Part shown: positions 31,852 to 43,550 of the stretch, one piece after another
Numbering within the stretch: position 1 is the stretch's first letter
Layout: every line of letters begins with the position of its first letter
Made by a program: the position numbers and the translations under genes
NCBI RefSeq assembly: GCF_042453785.1
Contig: NC_091670.1
Span: 34,359,501-34,423,500, forward strand
Reading direction: 5' to 3'
DNA: 64,000 bases
Source of the DNA: Malus domestica
Lineage: Eukaryota; Streptophyta; Magnoliopsida; Rosales; Rosaceae
Notes under the pieces: generated by a model
The model's input: only the letters and a program-made list of their open reading frames with translations
Database searches by the model: none
What the model was told of the DNA's origin: nothing

Positions 31852-34800
31852 CTATGCCTTCTTGGTTGGTGAGAAGTAATGAGCAATACTAGGACCCCGT
31901 TTCACTACATTGTGCCGCTTGTGAGGCCGGAGCAAGGCACGAACTTCTTGTTGTATTTCTGGTGGCAGCTCATCGATGACAGAGGGGTCAATCTCATCGA
32001 CATTGTAACTCCACGATGCTCCCGTTCTTTGTTCAATTTGAGACCAACCGGACACGCTAGAAGCCCCAGCTTCTTCAAAAGGTCTTTCTTTTGGCAGCTC
32101 AGATTGATTACTATCCAAACTGCTATCATTTCCAGACTGGGAGCCTGCAATATAACTCAAGTTTAGCAGGAGAGGCAAGGACGAGTCTTCATATTTCGAT
32201 TTTAAAGAGAGAGAGAGAGAGAGGCAGAACACAAAGTTTACCAACAGATGGTGGTGCTTTACCATCTTCAATATTTTTAGCATGTTCTAGCTTCTGTGGA
32301 GCGCAAGATGGATCTTGATTCTTGAAGAATCTCAATATCGAAGATGTTCCCTGCCATACGGTATCATCATAAAGTTAAAACCAAATCTTCGACACACCCA
32401 ACTGCCCATATACGAGCACTTGATGGCTGAAAAACAAGAAGACGACAACTTTGTTGCAAAATATATTCATTCTTTATCATTCTTGAGTTTAGGTAGCATT
32501 CATGACCTTATTGCAATGCCATAGACATAAAATGAATTAAAGAGACGGTAAAAAGGATTGATGAACCTTGTCTTTCAATGTTTTTCTTTTCAGCTCCGGT
32601 CTATTGGAACTAGGCACATTAACACAAGGTTCTTCCCCATAATTAATTTTCATTTGTCGACTTTGATTAATTCGTGAGCAGTGCTCGCTTCCTGCATAGA
32701 TATCCTTCATTATACAGACAAAAGGAAAAGAAAAGCAGTAGGTGGGATAACCAAGAGTTACCTCCTGTGCAAGATACTACCTGAGGTCGACAAGGGTACA
32801 GATTCTTGGGTGAATTCATCTTGTATTTGATTTTCTGAAGAGCAACATGGATTCTGCAAATGAAAGAGTAAAACATGATTGGCATATTCCTGAGCAGAAT
32901 CATTTCATAGGAAATGATGACAAATAAACAACTAAGCATGCAATTAAGTCATTGTAATTAGCATCGCACAGCATAGTATAATTATCATACAAAAATAGTG
33001 AAAATATGATAAGTGTTATTTGCCAGTGAGGTAATGCCATGGAAAGTAACTAAATTGAACACAATTGAGAAAGTGGGTAAAAAGAAAGTAAAGCAACTGT
33101 AGATTGGAAATTGAGGCCACGAGAGAAGAGTCACAATGGAGTCAATCTCATAGTCAGTTGAAGCACAGAGAATCTAAAGATGATACATTTCCACCCATAA
33201 AACACAATTACTATTAAATCTCACAGTATGTACATTCTGGTTGCTTAGATTTCAGGTACACAATTAAACGTACACCTCAAAAAATAATTGAAAAACCTGG
33301 TCATTCAACAAATCCTTTTTGTCTTCCAGTTGATCCAAACTAGGCACAGCATGCTTGATCGTGGTTTCTTCACCAGGGAACTCAATCTGTGGCTTAGTTA
33401 CATTCACCTCCGGGTTGCTTTCTTTACCTAAATCCACAATTAGCTTCCATCAGAGTGATTAAGACTGATTTGAAACTATATTTAGTAATTACACACAAAG
33501 GACAACTAGGAGACTGGAAATGCCTGCAGGTGACAGAGGATCAGCTTCTTCAAAAAGGGTATCCTGTGTTTGCATTGTTGAAGAGCAAGACGTATGATTG
33601 CCATGAAAGTATTTCGTGATTGAAGCTGTTCCCTGCACGATGACACATTCGCATGGTAAATACGATGCTATAAAAAAATGGATTTCATTTGTCCAAATAC
33701 TTCTTTTCCGATAGAATAGTTCACTTTCTTTAATATGCTAATATTCTGAAGCACCAACCAGCAGATAATGATTGCAAATGTTACACGGCGTTTTGAGAAA
33801 AAAGAATCAATGTCTAACGGTTCTTGTAAAATTCTTTAGGGCATGCTGCAAATGGCCATTTATAAGTGTTTTAAGCGGTTGAAAATAGGGCAGAGAGACC
33901 TAGAAATCAAAGTGGAAAGGTAGAAACAATGGACCAACCATCCACAATATACTAGGAACCAAGTTTGGTAACACTTACAGTTGGTATAGGAACAATTTTA
34001 CTTGCTGAAACAGAAAGTGACGTTATTCCCCATTGGTTGTTTTGATTTCCTTGTATTTTGGCTGTGTATGAACCCAAGTATTCTCGTAATGCAGCTTGAA
34101 ATAGACTAAAAGCATCTTCTTGTATCTTGGCAGTCCCATACCTTAAGGGACAAGACTTCGAAGGAAACTTCTTATGTGAATCTGAATCACTGGCCTGAAG
34201 GGTAATCATGGTCAGGACAAAGCAAAATGGAAAGAAACCGTACACAAAATTTAAGAGTATCTCCACTGTTAGGGGAAACTTTAATGGGATAAAAAAGAGA
34301 AGGTTCGAATACAAAACAGATAGGTACCTTGTATGCAGTACCATGCATCATTAGTGTGTGAGCTATCCTTTTGTTCTGGTCCAAGTCTGATAGAAGACGT
34401 TCACTCAATTCCTCGCAAAGTTGATTAAGCCAATGCTGAACCTGCAAAGAACCAAAAACCTGGTATGACGGCCATTGAAGAGAATATATTCTAGAAGCCC
34501 CTTTAATTCCATGTGTAACACAATGAGGAATTTCCCATATCCCTTAATTTTGGTAAATATATGATTACTTGAAAGAAAACTGAAATTTTGTAATGCTCGA
34601 ACACCTATAAGCCACATTAGCCATTTCTGCATGCAATTTCTTGCCATTATGTCAATTCAAATGAGACTATGAGAGAACCAAAAGTCTGAAAAACTGTTAA
34701 CCCGTGAATGCAGAGTTCCAGTACAACAAAGAATGTGTGCAGCTGAATACATTCTTGTAACTCGTCATGATGTCTATATTGAACTCAAAATTTTCAATAG

Positions 34801-37800
34801 AAGCAAGGAGACTAGGCATATTTATATTTCCCATTAGTTGAGTGACACTAAGGAGATTAAATCCCATGATAGCCTAGTACATGAGATCAAAATCATTCAC
34901 CGCTAGTGCAAGCTACAAAGCAAATTTGTCTATTGGACAGCATTACTTACAGAAGCAATCGTCTTCAAAGCCTGAGGTCCAGGAAATGTCTTCCCAGAAC
35001 CATGGCTTTTCGGAAGAAGGCGTCCCTCAACTTCTTCCCCACTGACCCCTCTAGCAATATTCCATAACCAGGTACTGTGATTCATGAATTATGTAGAGAT
35101 CAGAAATGAGATCATGACAAGTTGTCATTCAAAGAAAATAATTCAATGATAGGTAGTCACCCAGTATTGATTCCATAGAGTTCTTGTAGTTTTGCTTCTG
35201 AAAACTGCAAAAGGTCACCAACAGTGTTAATACCCAGGTCACTTTGTAATGAATTACCCAACTTTCCTCCAAGCTGCTTCCTGAAAGCAAAGATTTCTTT
35301 ACAACTATGCACTGTTTATTGGGAAATATAAAGCCAAGAAACATATAATTAAATCTGGTTTTATTTTGTTCATGCTTCAAGCAATGTAGTTTTGCAATGC
35401 AAGTTGTAGTCACGTAATGGGCATATCATTTTGATACAAATCTTTTATTCCGGGTAGAACAATCTAAAACTCACATTTTCTTAATTGGCAAGGGATCTAG
35501 CAATCCTTTTACAGATGAGGACGGAACAATAGTTTGTTGTGCAGGTTTATTCATACCACTTGCAAGTTTAGCCAGCATCTGATAACAATCACATATAGTT
35601 GATGACACAAAAATCAAAAATTCGTCACAAGGGTAAGTGTCCTTGACAACATGATAGTCCACAGAGGAAAACAAAATCAGAAAATTTGAGACTAAGGACC
35701 ACTTTGGTTTTTACCTTATTATGAGCAATGCCAGCTGAACAAGTAAATTCAGTCTCCTTCAACACTTGCAACCTGAGTTCTGCAACAATGAGTGCCCCAC
35801 AAGCTAATAGTTTATCACGTCGATCAACACTGCTCCTGCAAAGCCATTTTCGCACATTTTCTTTGGCATCACTGCTGTCCTGAATGAACCCAATTTCAGT
35901 ATTATAACAGATTTCTAATGCAAGATGAGCATATATAAAACTAGAGGATCGAATAAATTGCACAATATAAACAACGTTAATAATAAAAATTGAGAAGAAA
36001 AATTAGGCCTACTAGAAATTTTCAGATAGTACACCATTATCCCCAAGTTCATTACCTAAGCTAAAACTTCATACTATACTATATGGTCAAAAACTGAATA
36101 AAAATAAACACAAACTCCAACACAAAGGAATAAATGCAGTAAGAGGCTCAAAAATGGTGTGCAAATGGATTTTAATCTGGGTATGTAAATGTTCAATATT
36201 ACGTTGTTCTATTCTGCTTCATGATGCATGTTAGAGAGAGCTGAGAGGATGGAAAGAAGAAAGATAATCAAGAATCCAAGATCCATGTAAAACGTTAATG
36301 TTCCCTGAACTATTGATATATCCTGCTTCTCCAAACAAGCACCAATAAAAGAAAAAGAGATCAACTAAACACATTCATCATGTTATCTCATCAGGGAATT
36401 GGGGACATATTATCTCTGCCAACTTATGCTATTTATGATAATTCAAATTGACACTACGCATTAACATTAAAAATAAACATAATGCATTGACATGTGTTAA
36501 CTAACCTCGCTAACACTAACCTCGCTTTGAAGCCCCAAAACATGCGACTTGAGAGCTTCCTCTTCAATTATTTCCAAGCTCTCGGGAGGAGCTTCCGCTA
36601 ACATGGTTTCTGCTGCATCAGTAAGATCAAGATACACTTCGTCAATTGATGCCCTCTCACATCGACCCTTCCTTGCCAGAATAGAAACCACCTACAAAAA
36701 ATAAGTTCACTATAAGTACAATTCTCTTAGAGAGTCGCTAATGATAAGAAATCCATAAGACATTAATATCTCTCAAACCATAGAGACCTCTGATCCCGCA
36801 TTGCGGTATGTGCTCAAGTCAGCTTTACCACGTGCTACTGGGACTTGGACCAGCTGAATTTGTGGGCAAACTTGCTTTGACTCAGAACCTCGCATCGAAC
36901 TGAAAATCATGCCTCAGTTGTAGACTCGACACAAAAAAAACTTTTTTGTTTATAAAAAAAAAAGGCACTAGAAGTTGTAACAAGAACACTATTATACCGT
37001 TTCACACCACATTTTCGGGCCTCATAGCTGACAGCAATCAAGGCCCCACCTTTCCAGGCGTTATACTGTACCACAGCTGTTGGTAAGCCCCTTAAATCTG
37101 GTTGTTTCCTTTGCTCCACTGTAAGTAAGATAGACGATATGACTCCACGACAAAACCATGGATACAATTCTAAGATTTAGCAAAAATGGGGCAGTAAGAA
37201 GAGAAAAATTCTCCCAACAGTGTTAACAGCATTTAATGAAATGTCCCAAGATAATGTGTAAGTTATATAATAATGACTTATCCTAATTTATCCAAACGGA
37301 ATTAAACGGGTGTGTGGAAGCATTTTCCAATTTCCATAAGCTAATCAGTTCAACAATAACAATTTTAATCCCAATGAGTAGCTTTCGTATGTGTTGCTTA
37401 TTGCTAGGCCATCATCAACCAAGTAAGGTAAATTCCCTTCTCAAGTCGGAAAATGTTTCATTTCTACGTGTTATTCATTGTCTACTAGCTTTCTACCAGC
37501 CTGTGAAACTTCAAGAGTTTACAACAATCAACAATTCACATTGACAACATTACATTTCAGCATTGTTCTGCTCAGAAAGGCGAAATCGGTCTCAATTTTC
37601 TCGATCGAAGGCCGGAAAGCTATGGTTTTTAGTAATTACATCACAATTTAATACAAATTAACCAAAAAACTCACATGGGAGTATCTAAAGACTGCATTTT
37701 TTTACTACCATTTATACATCTCCAAACCCTAACAGAGTAACAGTCCCCATTGAAAAATACAATTACAGACCCAGAGAGAGAGAGAGAGAAGGAGAGGAGA

Positions 37801-37887
37801 GAGAAAGGGACCTTGAACGTAGAAGCAGTCCATGTCGACGTGAGCAATGACTCTGGAATCAGAGGTTTCAGGCCTTGCCACCGGCAT
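31852..37887 (-). CDS. POLH: DNA polymerase eta (Y family), 16 exons
   Basis: CDS is complement(join(31852-32144, 32242-32350, 32567-32691, 32781-32853, 33297-33427, 33524-33632, 33979-34194, 34328-34441, 34951-35074, 35161-35280, 35475-35578, 35715-35879, 36521-36691, 36788-36899, 36998-37118, 37812-37887)), 2163 nt and 720 aa with phase kept throughout. It bypasses UV pyrimidine dimers in translesion synthesis in the nucleus. Catalytic acids: HVDMDCFYVQ (Asp18, Asp20) and SIDEVYLDL (Asp120, Glu121). HhH and little-finger regions follow (PIKKMKQLGGKLG, KSCPLRYG). The C-terminus has a ubiquitin-binding motif around residues 675-695 with the key Leu-Pro (ELPPEIQ) and a PCNA-binding SIAHYF at 709-714. 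The intron after exon 11 (between 33524 and 33427) appears to use a GC donor. Exon 4 has a tandem in-frame second donor 15 nt downstream (exon end 36506 instead of 36521). Confidence 0.93.
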
Positions 37888-38119
37888 TTTCTTCTCTCTT
37901 CTTTTTCCCTCCAAATCCAATTTCTTCCAGTAATACGACCGGCGAATACTGTAGTGGGCGTAAGTTAGTAAAGACGTACGCCATTTGTCTAATGTGCACA
38001 CAAGGTTTGCTCTCTCACATTGCCTTTGGGCTTTATGGAAAGCTTCGGCATTCGGACTACTTGGGCTTGAATGGGCCCACGAAATATTGCAAACGTCATA
38101 GTCTGAACTATTCATACTT

Positions 38120-38333
38120 AGGATCCTGGCCGGATCCTCTTTGTGAGGGTCCCGAAAATCCTCAAATCACATCCATTCATCGTACATCGTGCGGTTAGTT
38201 TTATTCAAGTACTGTTTATATTCAATTTTAAATAAAAAAAATTTACAATGATTTATGTTCTCACGATGTAAAATGAACGAATGTGATTTGATGATGAATC
38301 CTCACAAAGAGGATCCGGCGAGGATCCTCATTC
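38120..38333. mobile_element. 214-bp MULE-type MITE with perfect 9-bp TSD
   Basis: Flanking repeats TTCATACTT lie at 38111-38119 and 38334-38342. The interior shares GGATCCTCTTTGTGAGG, CACATCCATTCATCGTACAT and the inverted copies with the element at 10865-11059, so the two are one family. The left terminal GAGTG is missing or mutated. Confidence 0.8.
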
Positions 38334-38342
38334 TTCATACTT

Positions 38343-38907
38343 GGCTTACAAAGGTCGTAGTCTAAACTATTCATCTTTTTATTTCTTTTATTTTTATCAT
38401 CATGTAATCATCTTGAGATTAATTAACTTAATTTTGGGACCTTTTAGCTCTCCACATGTTCTGAACAAATCGACGGTTATAATAACAAGTAGTATCTTTA
38501 TAATGAAATGTCAACTTATTTGAATTATATGGATGACTAAATAGTCTCCAAATCAAATAAAACTTTATTGAGATGGCCTTTAGAAGATAATAAAAGGTTA
38601 AATTAGGATCCGCAATGTTTTTTTTTACTGAAACCTTTCAATTTTTTTTATCAAAGTTCTTTTACTTTTGTCCACATCAGCATTTAACTCGCCGACTCAA
38701 CATTTTACATTAATTTATTAAAATAATCTCTTTCTCTTTCTCAAACTGAACCTAAAATAGTATTTATCACCTAAAGTTAAGGTGATTAATTTATATTCTT
38801 AAATTTCATTCATCTCTCTCCCACGCAACTCCACTCCATAAGAAGATAGCTTATATATATACGCAACTAGGTTATCTTCACAAAACCATATGAATATATA
38901 AAACTCG
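38343..38907. other. AT-rich spacer before the Gypsy nest
   Basis: No gene or transposon terminus is recognised. The sequence is AT-rich with short pyrimidine runs. Confidence 0.5.
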
Positions 38908-39561
38908 TGTCATGCCCCGATCCCGACATAAATTCAGGATCGACACGTGACGTCACCAAATACTCGTACATCTCACATATCCCGCCTCCGAGATATGGCA
39001 AATCACAACTCGAGAATCGAATTTCAAAGTAATTTTTCGTTTACTTTGTTTGTACCATACTTGACCAATCCCGAAACTCTTGAGCATCAGTCAACGTTAT
39101 ACCGTCAAGGACCCAGAAGAGTTTCCCTCCAACTAGGAGGCCAATCATAGCGCAACACGTGTCGACATCAGAAGCCAATCATAGCGTGACATGTGTAAAC
39201 ATCAGAAGACAATCACAACACGACACGTGTCAATGTCAGAACAAAGCTAGAAACTCTTTTATATAAAAGGAGATCATTCTCCCACAATATTTCCTAATGT
39301 CATTTGTACTAAATCATTCACTAGTACTCACTAAAGGAGAGCTTGAACCTATGTACTTGTGTAAACCCTTCACAATTAATGAGAACTCATCTACTTCGTG
39401 GATGTAGCCAATCTGGGTTAACCACGTACATCTTGTGTTTGCTTCCCTGTCTCTATCCATTTACATACTTATCCACACTAGTGATCGGAGCAATCTAGTG
39501 AAGGTCACGAACTTAACACTTTTTGTTGTACCAAAGTCCTCACCGATTTTGTGCATCAACA
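38908..39561 (+). mobile_element. 5' LTR of a Tat-clade Ty3/Gypsy element
   Basis: Starts TGTCATGCCCCGATCCCGAC and ends CATCAACA at 39561, followed at once by TTTGGTGCCGTCTGTGGGAA, the usual primer-binding-site region of Tat/Athila elements. A TATA-like TTTTATATAAAAGG lies near 39258. The 3' LTR and TSD partner lie beyond the window. Confidence 0.8.
39141..39242 (+). repeat. Three tandem 34-bp repeats with G-box in the LTR
   Basis: Units start at 39141, 39175 and 39209 (CCAATCATAGCGCAACACGT and variants), each carrying a CACGTG or near-G-box core. They lie about 20-120 bp upstream of the LTR TATA box, an enhancer-like position. Confidence 0.75.
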
Positions 39562-39666
39562 TTTGGTGCCGTCTGTGGGAATCACACTTATTCCTACTCT
39601 CTTCAGCTTTGTCACGCTGGTTTCCACCATTCATACTCTCTTTTGACCAGGCATCCCTTTCCAACA

Positions 39667-41163
39667 TGGGGAGCAAAGAAAGCCACATCACTTAGAATGA
39701 CACCCCCTCGTACCTAGTGCGAAGCAACGAAAGAATGAACAAAAGAAGTTTGCTCTTCAGGTTAAAGTCGATGAGCTGGAGGCTCAAAACAACAAGATAG
39801 TGATAAAGAATGAGATCCTCCAAGAGCAGTATGAGAAGGTCTTCGAGATGCTCTACAAGGCTAGATATACTAAAACACACGAGCTCATCACCCTTGTGGA
39901 AGTCAACCATCAACTGGGTGCCCCCCAACACGAAGGGTCATTTGCCCTCGACATGGGTATTCCTTTAAGGAACGAGCTACTTATCGAAATGGCGACCAAC
40001 ATAAGACTTCTCTCAACCCAGCTACTTCGACCCAAAGCAGGAAAAGTGAAGGAATGCATCTCCTTACAGAAGGAGTAGAAGGATCGAAAGTCGTCTTTGA
40101 CGACTGTCGAGACTTCCTAAAGCAACGTTGAGACAATCTCATCCATGTAAGCTCAAAGATCAATGACCCAAAGGTCTCTGAAAGACTCGGTCCCCTCCCA
40201 TGTCCTAGGCTGGCTACCAATTTGGGGAAGAGGTAACAAGTCCTAGAGAAACACGAAGGTATATGAGACTCAGAGATGTTCCGACAGACATACCTTGGAA
40301 GTCAGTACGGCGAATCTAGGGAAAAATCACATGCTCTTGATTAAGCCTTCCTACTTCCAAGAGAATATGGACATTTAAGAAAGAAAGCTTTAGTGGTACA
40401 AGACTTCACTCATGACCCTCTTGTCTTATAGCTCCTTAAGGAAGTAAACAAGGTGAAGGCCGAACGACAAGCTGAGATACCTGATTGGAACTAACCTAGG
40501 CCTGGCCTTCTTACAAGAAGGATCATCGACACCCCCTCCAAGCAAAGACAAAGCAGAAGCTTGGCTTGCAACTCTATATTGTTTGTTTCTCAACACATTT
40601 TCTAGACCGATCGCTTGCACTATGCAGATGACTTGTACACTATTCGCCAGAAGCCAGACGAGTCATTACGTATGTATGTTGGCCGCTTCAGCCATGAGTA
40701 TTCTCGTTGTGCCGAGGCAAACAACAAGATTGCCTTTAAAACCTTCACGGTAGGCCTATGTGACTGTTTCTTTAAGTATATGATCAATGCCAACACTTGG
40801 AAGACTTACTCTGAGGTGATGGTGCAGGTTTATAACCATGCATCCGTCGAGGTAAGGATATACCAAGAGAAACCCCCAACAACCATCCCCTATCAGCAAG
40901 TGAGGAATGGAAGCCAGACCAGCCCAAATGAGAAGACCTTAACCTTCTAAACTGCAGCGGTGCATCCCCTGCCTTACTTAATACTTTGCCAAGTCAACAA
41001 ACATATCAATCTCAGGGAAAAAGGAAAGATTTCCATCTTCACCAGTTCCATTTTAGTAAAAGGAGTAAGGGAGACTACCGCGATAACCAAGAGTATCGCC
41101 ACGATAATCCCTGACCCCAGGCAGTCAACACAGTGGGTCAACCACATGTCAGGACATGCCCTA
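39667..41163 (+). pseudogene. Tat Gypsy gag, 5' part, degraded
   Basis: Gag begins MGSKESH at 39667 and is broken by stops and frameshifts. Recognisable blocks: IVIKNEILQEQYEKVFEML (coiled coil), RQKPDESLRMYVGRFSHEYS followed by IAFKTFTVGL (retrotransposon gag domain) near 40650-40760, and GDYRDNQEYRHDNP with QAVNTVGQPHVRTCP near 41070-41160. One stop there (TGA at about 41112) fits a CGA-to-TGA change. The frame stops at the CCCTA duplication where the large insert begins and resumes at 60995. Confidence 0.8.
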
Positions 41164-41570
41164 TGACACGTCCCGACCCTGATATTCTTTGAATACTCGG
41201 ATAGGCACGTGCTGGCCAACACCTGAGGGTGACGAAAGCCATTTATTAATTACAAGAGTGATGATTAGGAGGAAATATTCATGAATAATCATTAGAATCT
41301 AAAAGTAATAAGCAAAGTTTAAGGAAGTATCTAGAGTGCATAGAACACATTCTAAAACAAAAATCACTAAAGGAAAGATCATTACAAGATATCACACAAG
41401 TGAGTGATAGATTACTATTGGTAGGGGAATGCCTTATACGTCGCGTTGTAGTCCTCGTTTCTAAGACCTGAATGGAGGCACAAAACAATGGTGAGTAGAC
41501 CAAGTTCATATATACAATAATAATTAAACAATTATCAAGATACTAACTCCCACAGTTTATATAAAGAAAA
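41164..41570 (-). mobile_element. Tekay-type Gypsy LTR, distal segment
   Basis: The segment runs from the LTR terminus (complement GGGTCGGGACGTGTCA) to the GAAAA target duplication at 41566-41570, where a solo LTR is inserted. It continues at 58457. Total LTR length without the insert is about 2.06 kb. Confidence 0.65.
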
Positions 41571-41719
41571 TGATGCGAAATTTATGTTGACACACAAATT
41601 AAACCCTATTTGTGACAATTGTAGTAATGATGTAAGTAGGAATCGTTCTAACCGGGGATTAACTAGGGGTGCTAATCTAATATAAGTTGATTTAAAAACA
41701 CAAAAACTAAACTTAAAGA

Positions 41720-43535
41720 TGTTGGAAATGTGCCCTAAAGCCAATCATGTGATGATACTTTACGGACATTTCACATGTTAAACTAATCTAGTTTTACATA
41801 TAAAGGGCAAAGATTATTGTTTGAGCCGTCTCATATAAATGTTATATGCTTAAACGATAAAGTCCAAGGAATATGTGATTGGGAGAATGTAATCTAATGA
41901 AGTTAGATTCATGAGACCATTCTTTCGTAGACACATCCTAAATGTTCCTGATCATAGGATTGTCAATTGGGCATTGACAGTCCGTTAAGATCGGTACGTA
42001 CTATGTCTTCTCTCAGGGAGAGTGATTAGTCTCGAGTCATTGGTGTGTGTGACATCAAGACAAGTACGTAGGTGCTCAATAGAGAATGAGTACACTGAAC
42101 GTGATCAACGAAGAGTTCTCATATTCCATGTCACATAAGAACTCATGGTTGGGATAATGCAAAGTAGTAATTTGACCTAAGGCATCACAGTTGTCTTGTG
42201 GTTAAGTCCTTGATCTTTGATTATGTCAAAGTCACCCCCTCGGGGTGTCCACGGCATCGTTGGGGTCAAGTGACTTAGCTATGGAGACAAGTGAATGCGC
42301 AACAAGGGATCTCTAACCTTCAAACAGTTGAGGGAGAATACTCTATGATATGATTTAGAATCTCTGGCCAGAGTATGAATGAGATTAGGGAATGCGTTCC
42401 AAATCACATTCAAGTAAATCATATAAGCACAAGATTCACATTGGATAGTAGACATGAACAAATAAACTATCAAACCAAACAATGTGGTCAAGAGTATTAG
42501 ATTAGAGAAAGACCGTATTGCATTTGTAATCCCGAACTGAATAGGTTCTCTAACCTCTTCTGATTAGCTTGGGTAACCATGACATGCTGCTAGGTGTCAA
42601 CCATGGTTTGTGGAAGCCCTAAACGTGTGTAATCACTAAAGGGAGAATTGAAAATAGTTTCAATTCACAATCGATGTAAAATGGTTTTAATCGCCCACTA
42701 CCTCGCTAAAAGGAACCTAATGGATCGCACACCATAAAAGGTAGAGATTGGAGATTAAACGGAAATGAGTAAGAATGATTAAATGGTTTAATCATTTATT
42801 TATGGCAAGGATTAATTAATATGTTAATTAATCAAACGAATAAGTTCGTTAAAGACTTCGGGATAGTTTTGGACCTTAAGGCCCAATGGGCTTCGAACGT
42901 CAAGCCCATTAACTTAAGTTGTATGACAATTTAATGAATAAAGATTCATTAAAGCCCAAAAGCCCAAAAATCCCAATATGGCCGGCCATAGTGTGATGAA
43001 TTAGGGTTTTGGTTATGTAGGTCACTTAAAGAAGTGACTATATAAATGACTTTATAGCCAAATATTCATAAAGGATTAAAAGGGTTTATTTTTGGGGAAA
43101 ATTGGTGAGAATTGTCTCTCCATTTTCTCTCTAAAGAGGCCAACACCTTGGAGGGTACATCTAGCAATCCTAACAACTCCAAGGTCACTCATTTCTTCTA
43201 CAATCTAACCTTGGTGAAGAGACTTAGAGGTTCTCAATTTTGGGAACTTGGAGAACCTATTTTTCCATCCAAATCCATGGATCTAAGAAGCAAGGAATGA
43301 AGGCCCTATCTCTTTGGGTGATTAGCCTTTGCTTATGCAAAGAGGAATCCACAAAGGTAAAAATTTCAACTAACTTTGTTTTGAGTTGATTATTGGTTCA
43401 CCAATCTACTAGGCTTTGAATTTCATGGTAATGTTTTGTTTTTGGGTGCATACAAGCATGATTCCACCTTTAATTGTTAATTGCATGCTATATGATGTTG
43501 CTCAAATGAACATGTTTTTCAAAATAATTCCTTCA
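41720..43535 (+). repeat. 5' LTR of the Copia-type element
   Basis: 1816 bp, TG...CA ends. Contains a possible transcription start region after a TATATAA-like motif near 43040. A 62-codon frame (43112-43300) recurs in the 3' LTR only because the LTRs are copies and is not a gene. Confidence 0.85.
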
Positions 43536-43537
43536 AG

Positions 43538-43550
43538 TGGTATCAAGAGC
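43538..43550 (+). other. Primer-binding site (initiator Met tRNA type)
   Basis: TGGTATCAAGAGC immediately after the 5' LTR matches the usual Copia primer site, with one extra A compared with TGGTATCAGAGC. Confidence 0.75.

Noticed and set aside
43112-43300. 62-aa frame present identically at 43112-43300 and 56105-56293
   Set aside because: It is duplicated only because both copies lie in the two LTRs of one element; composition and position do not suggest a protein.
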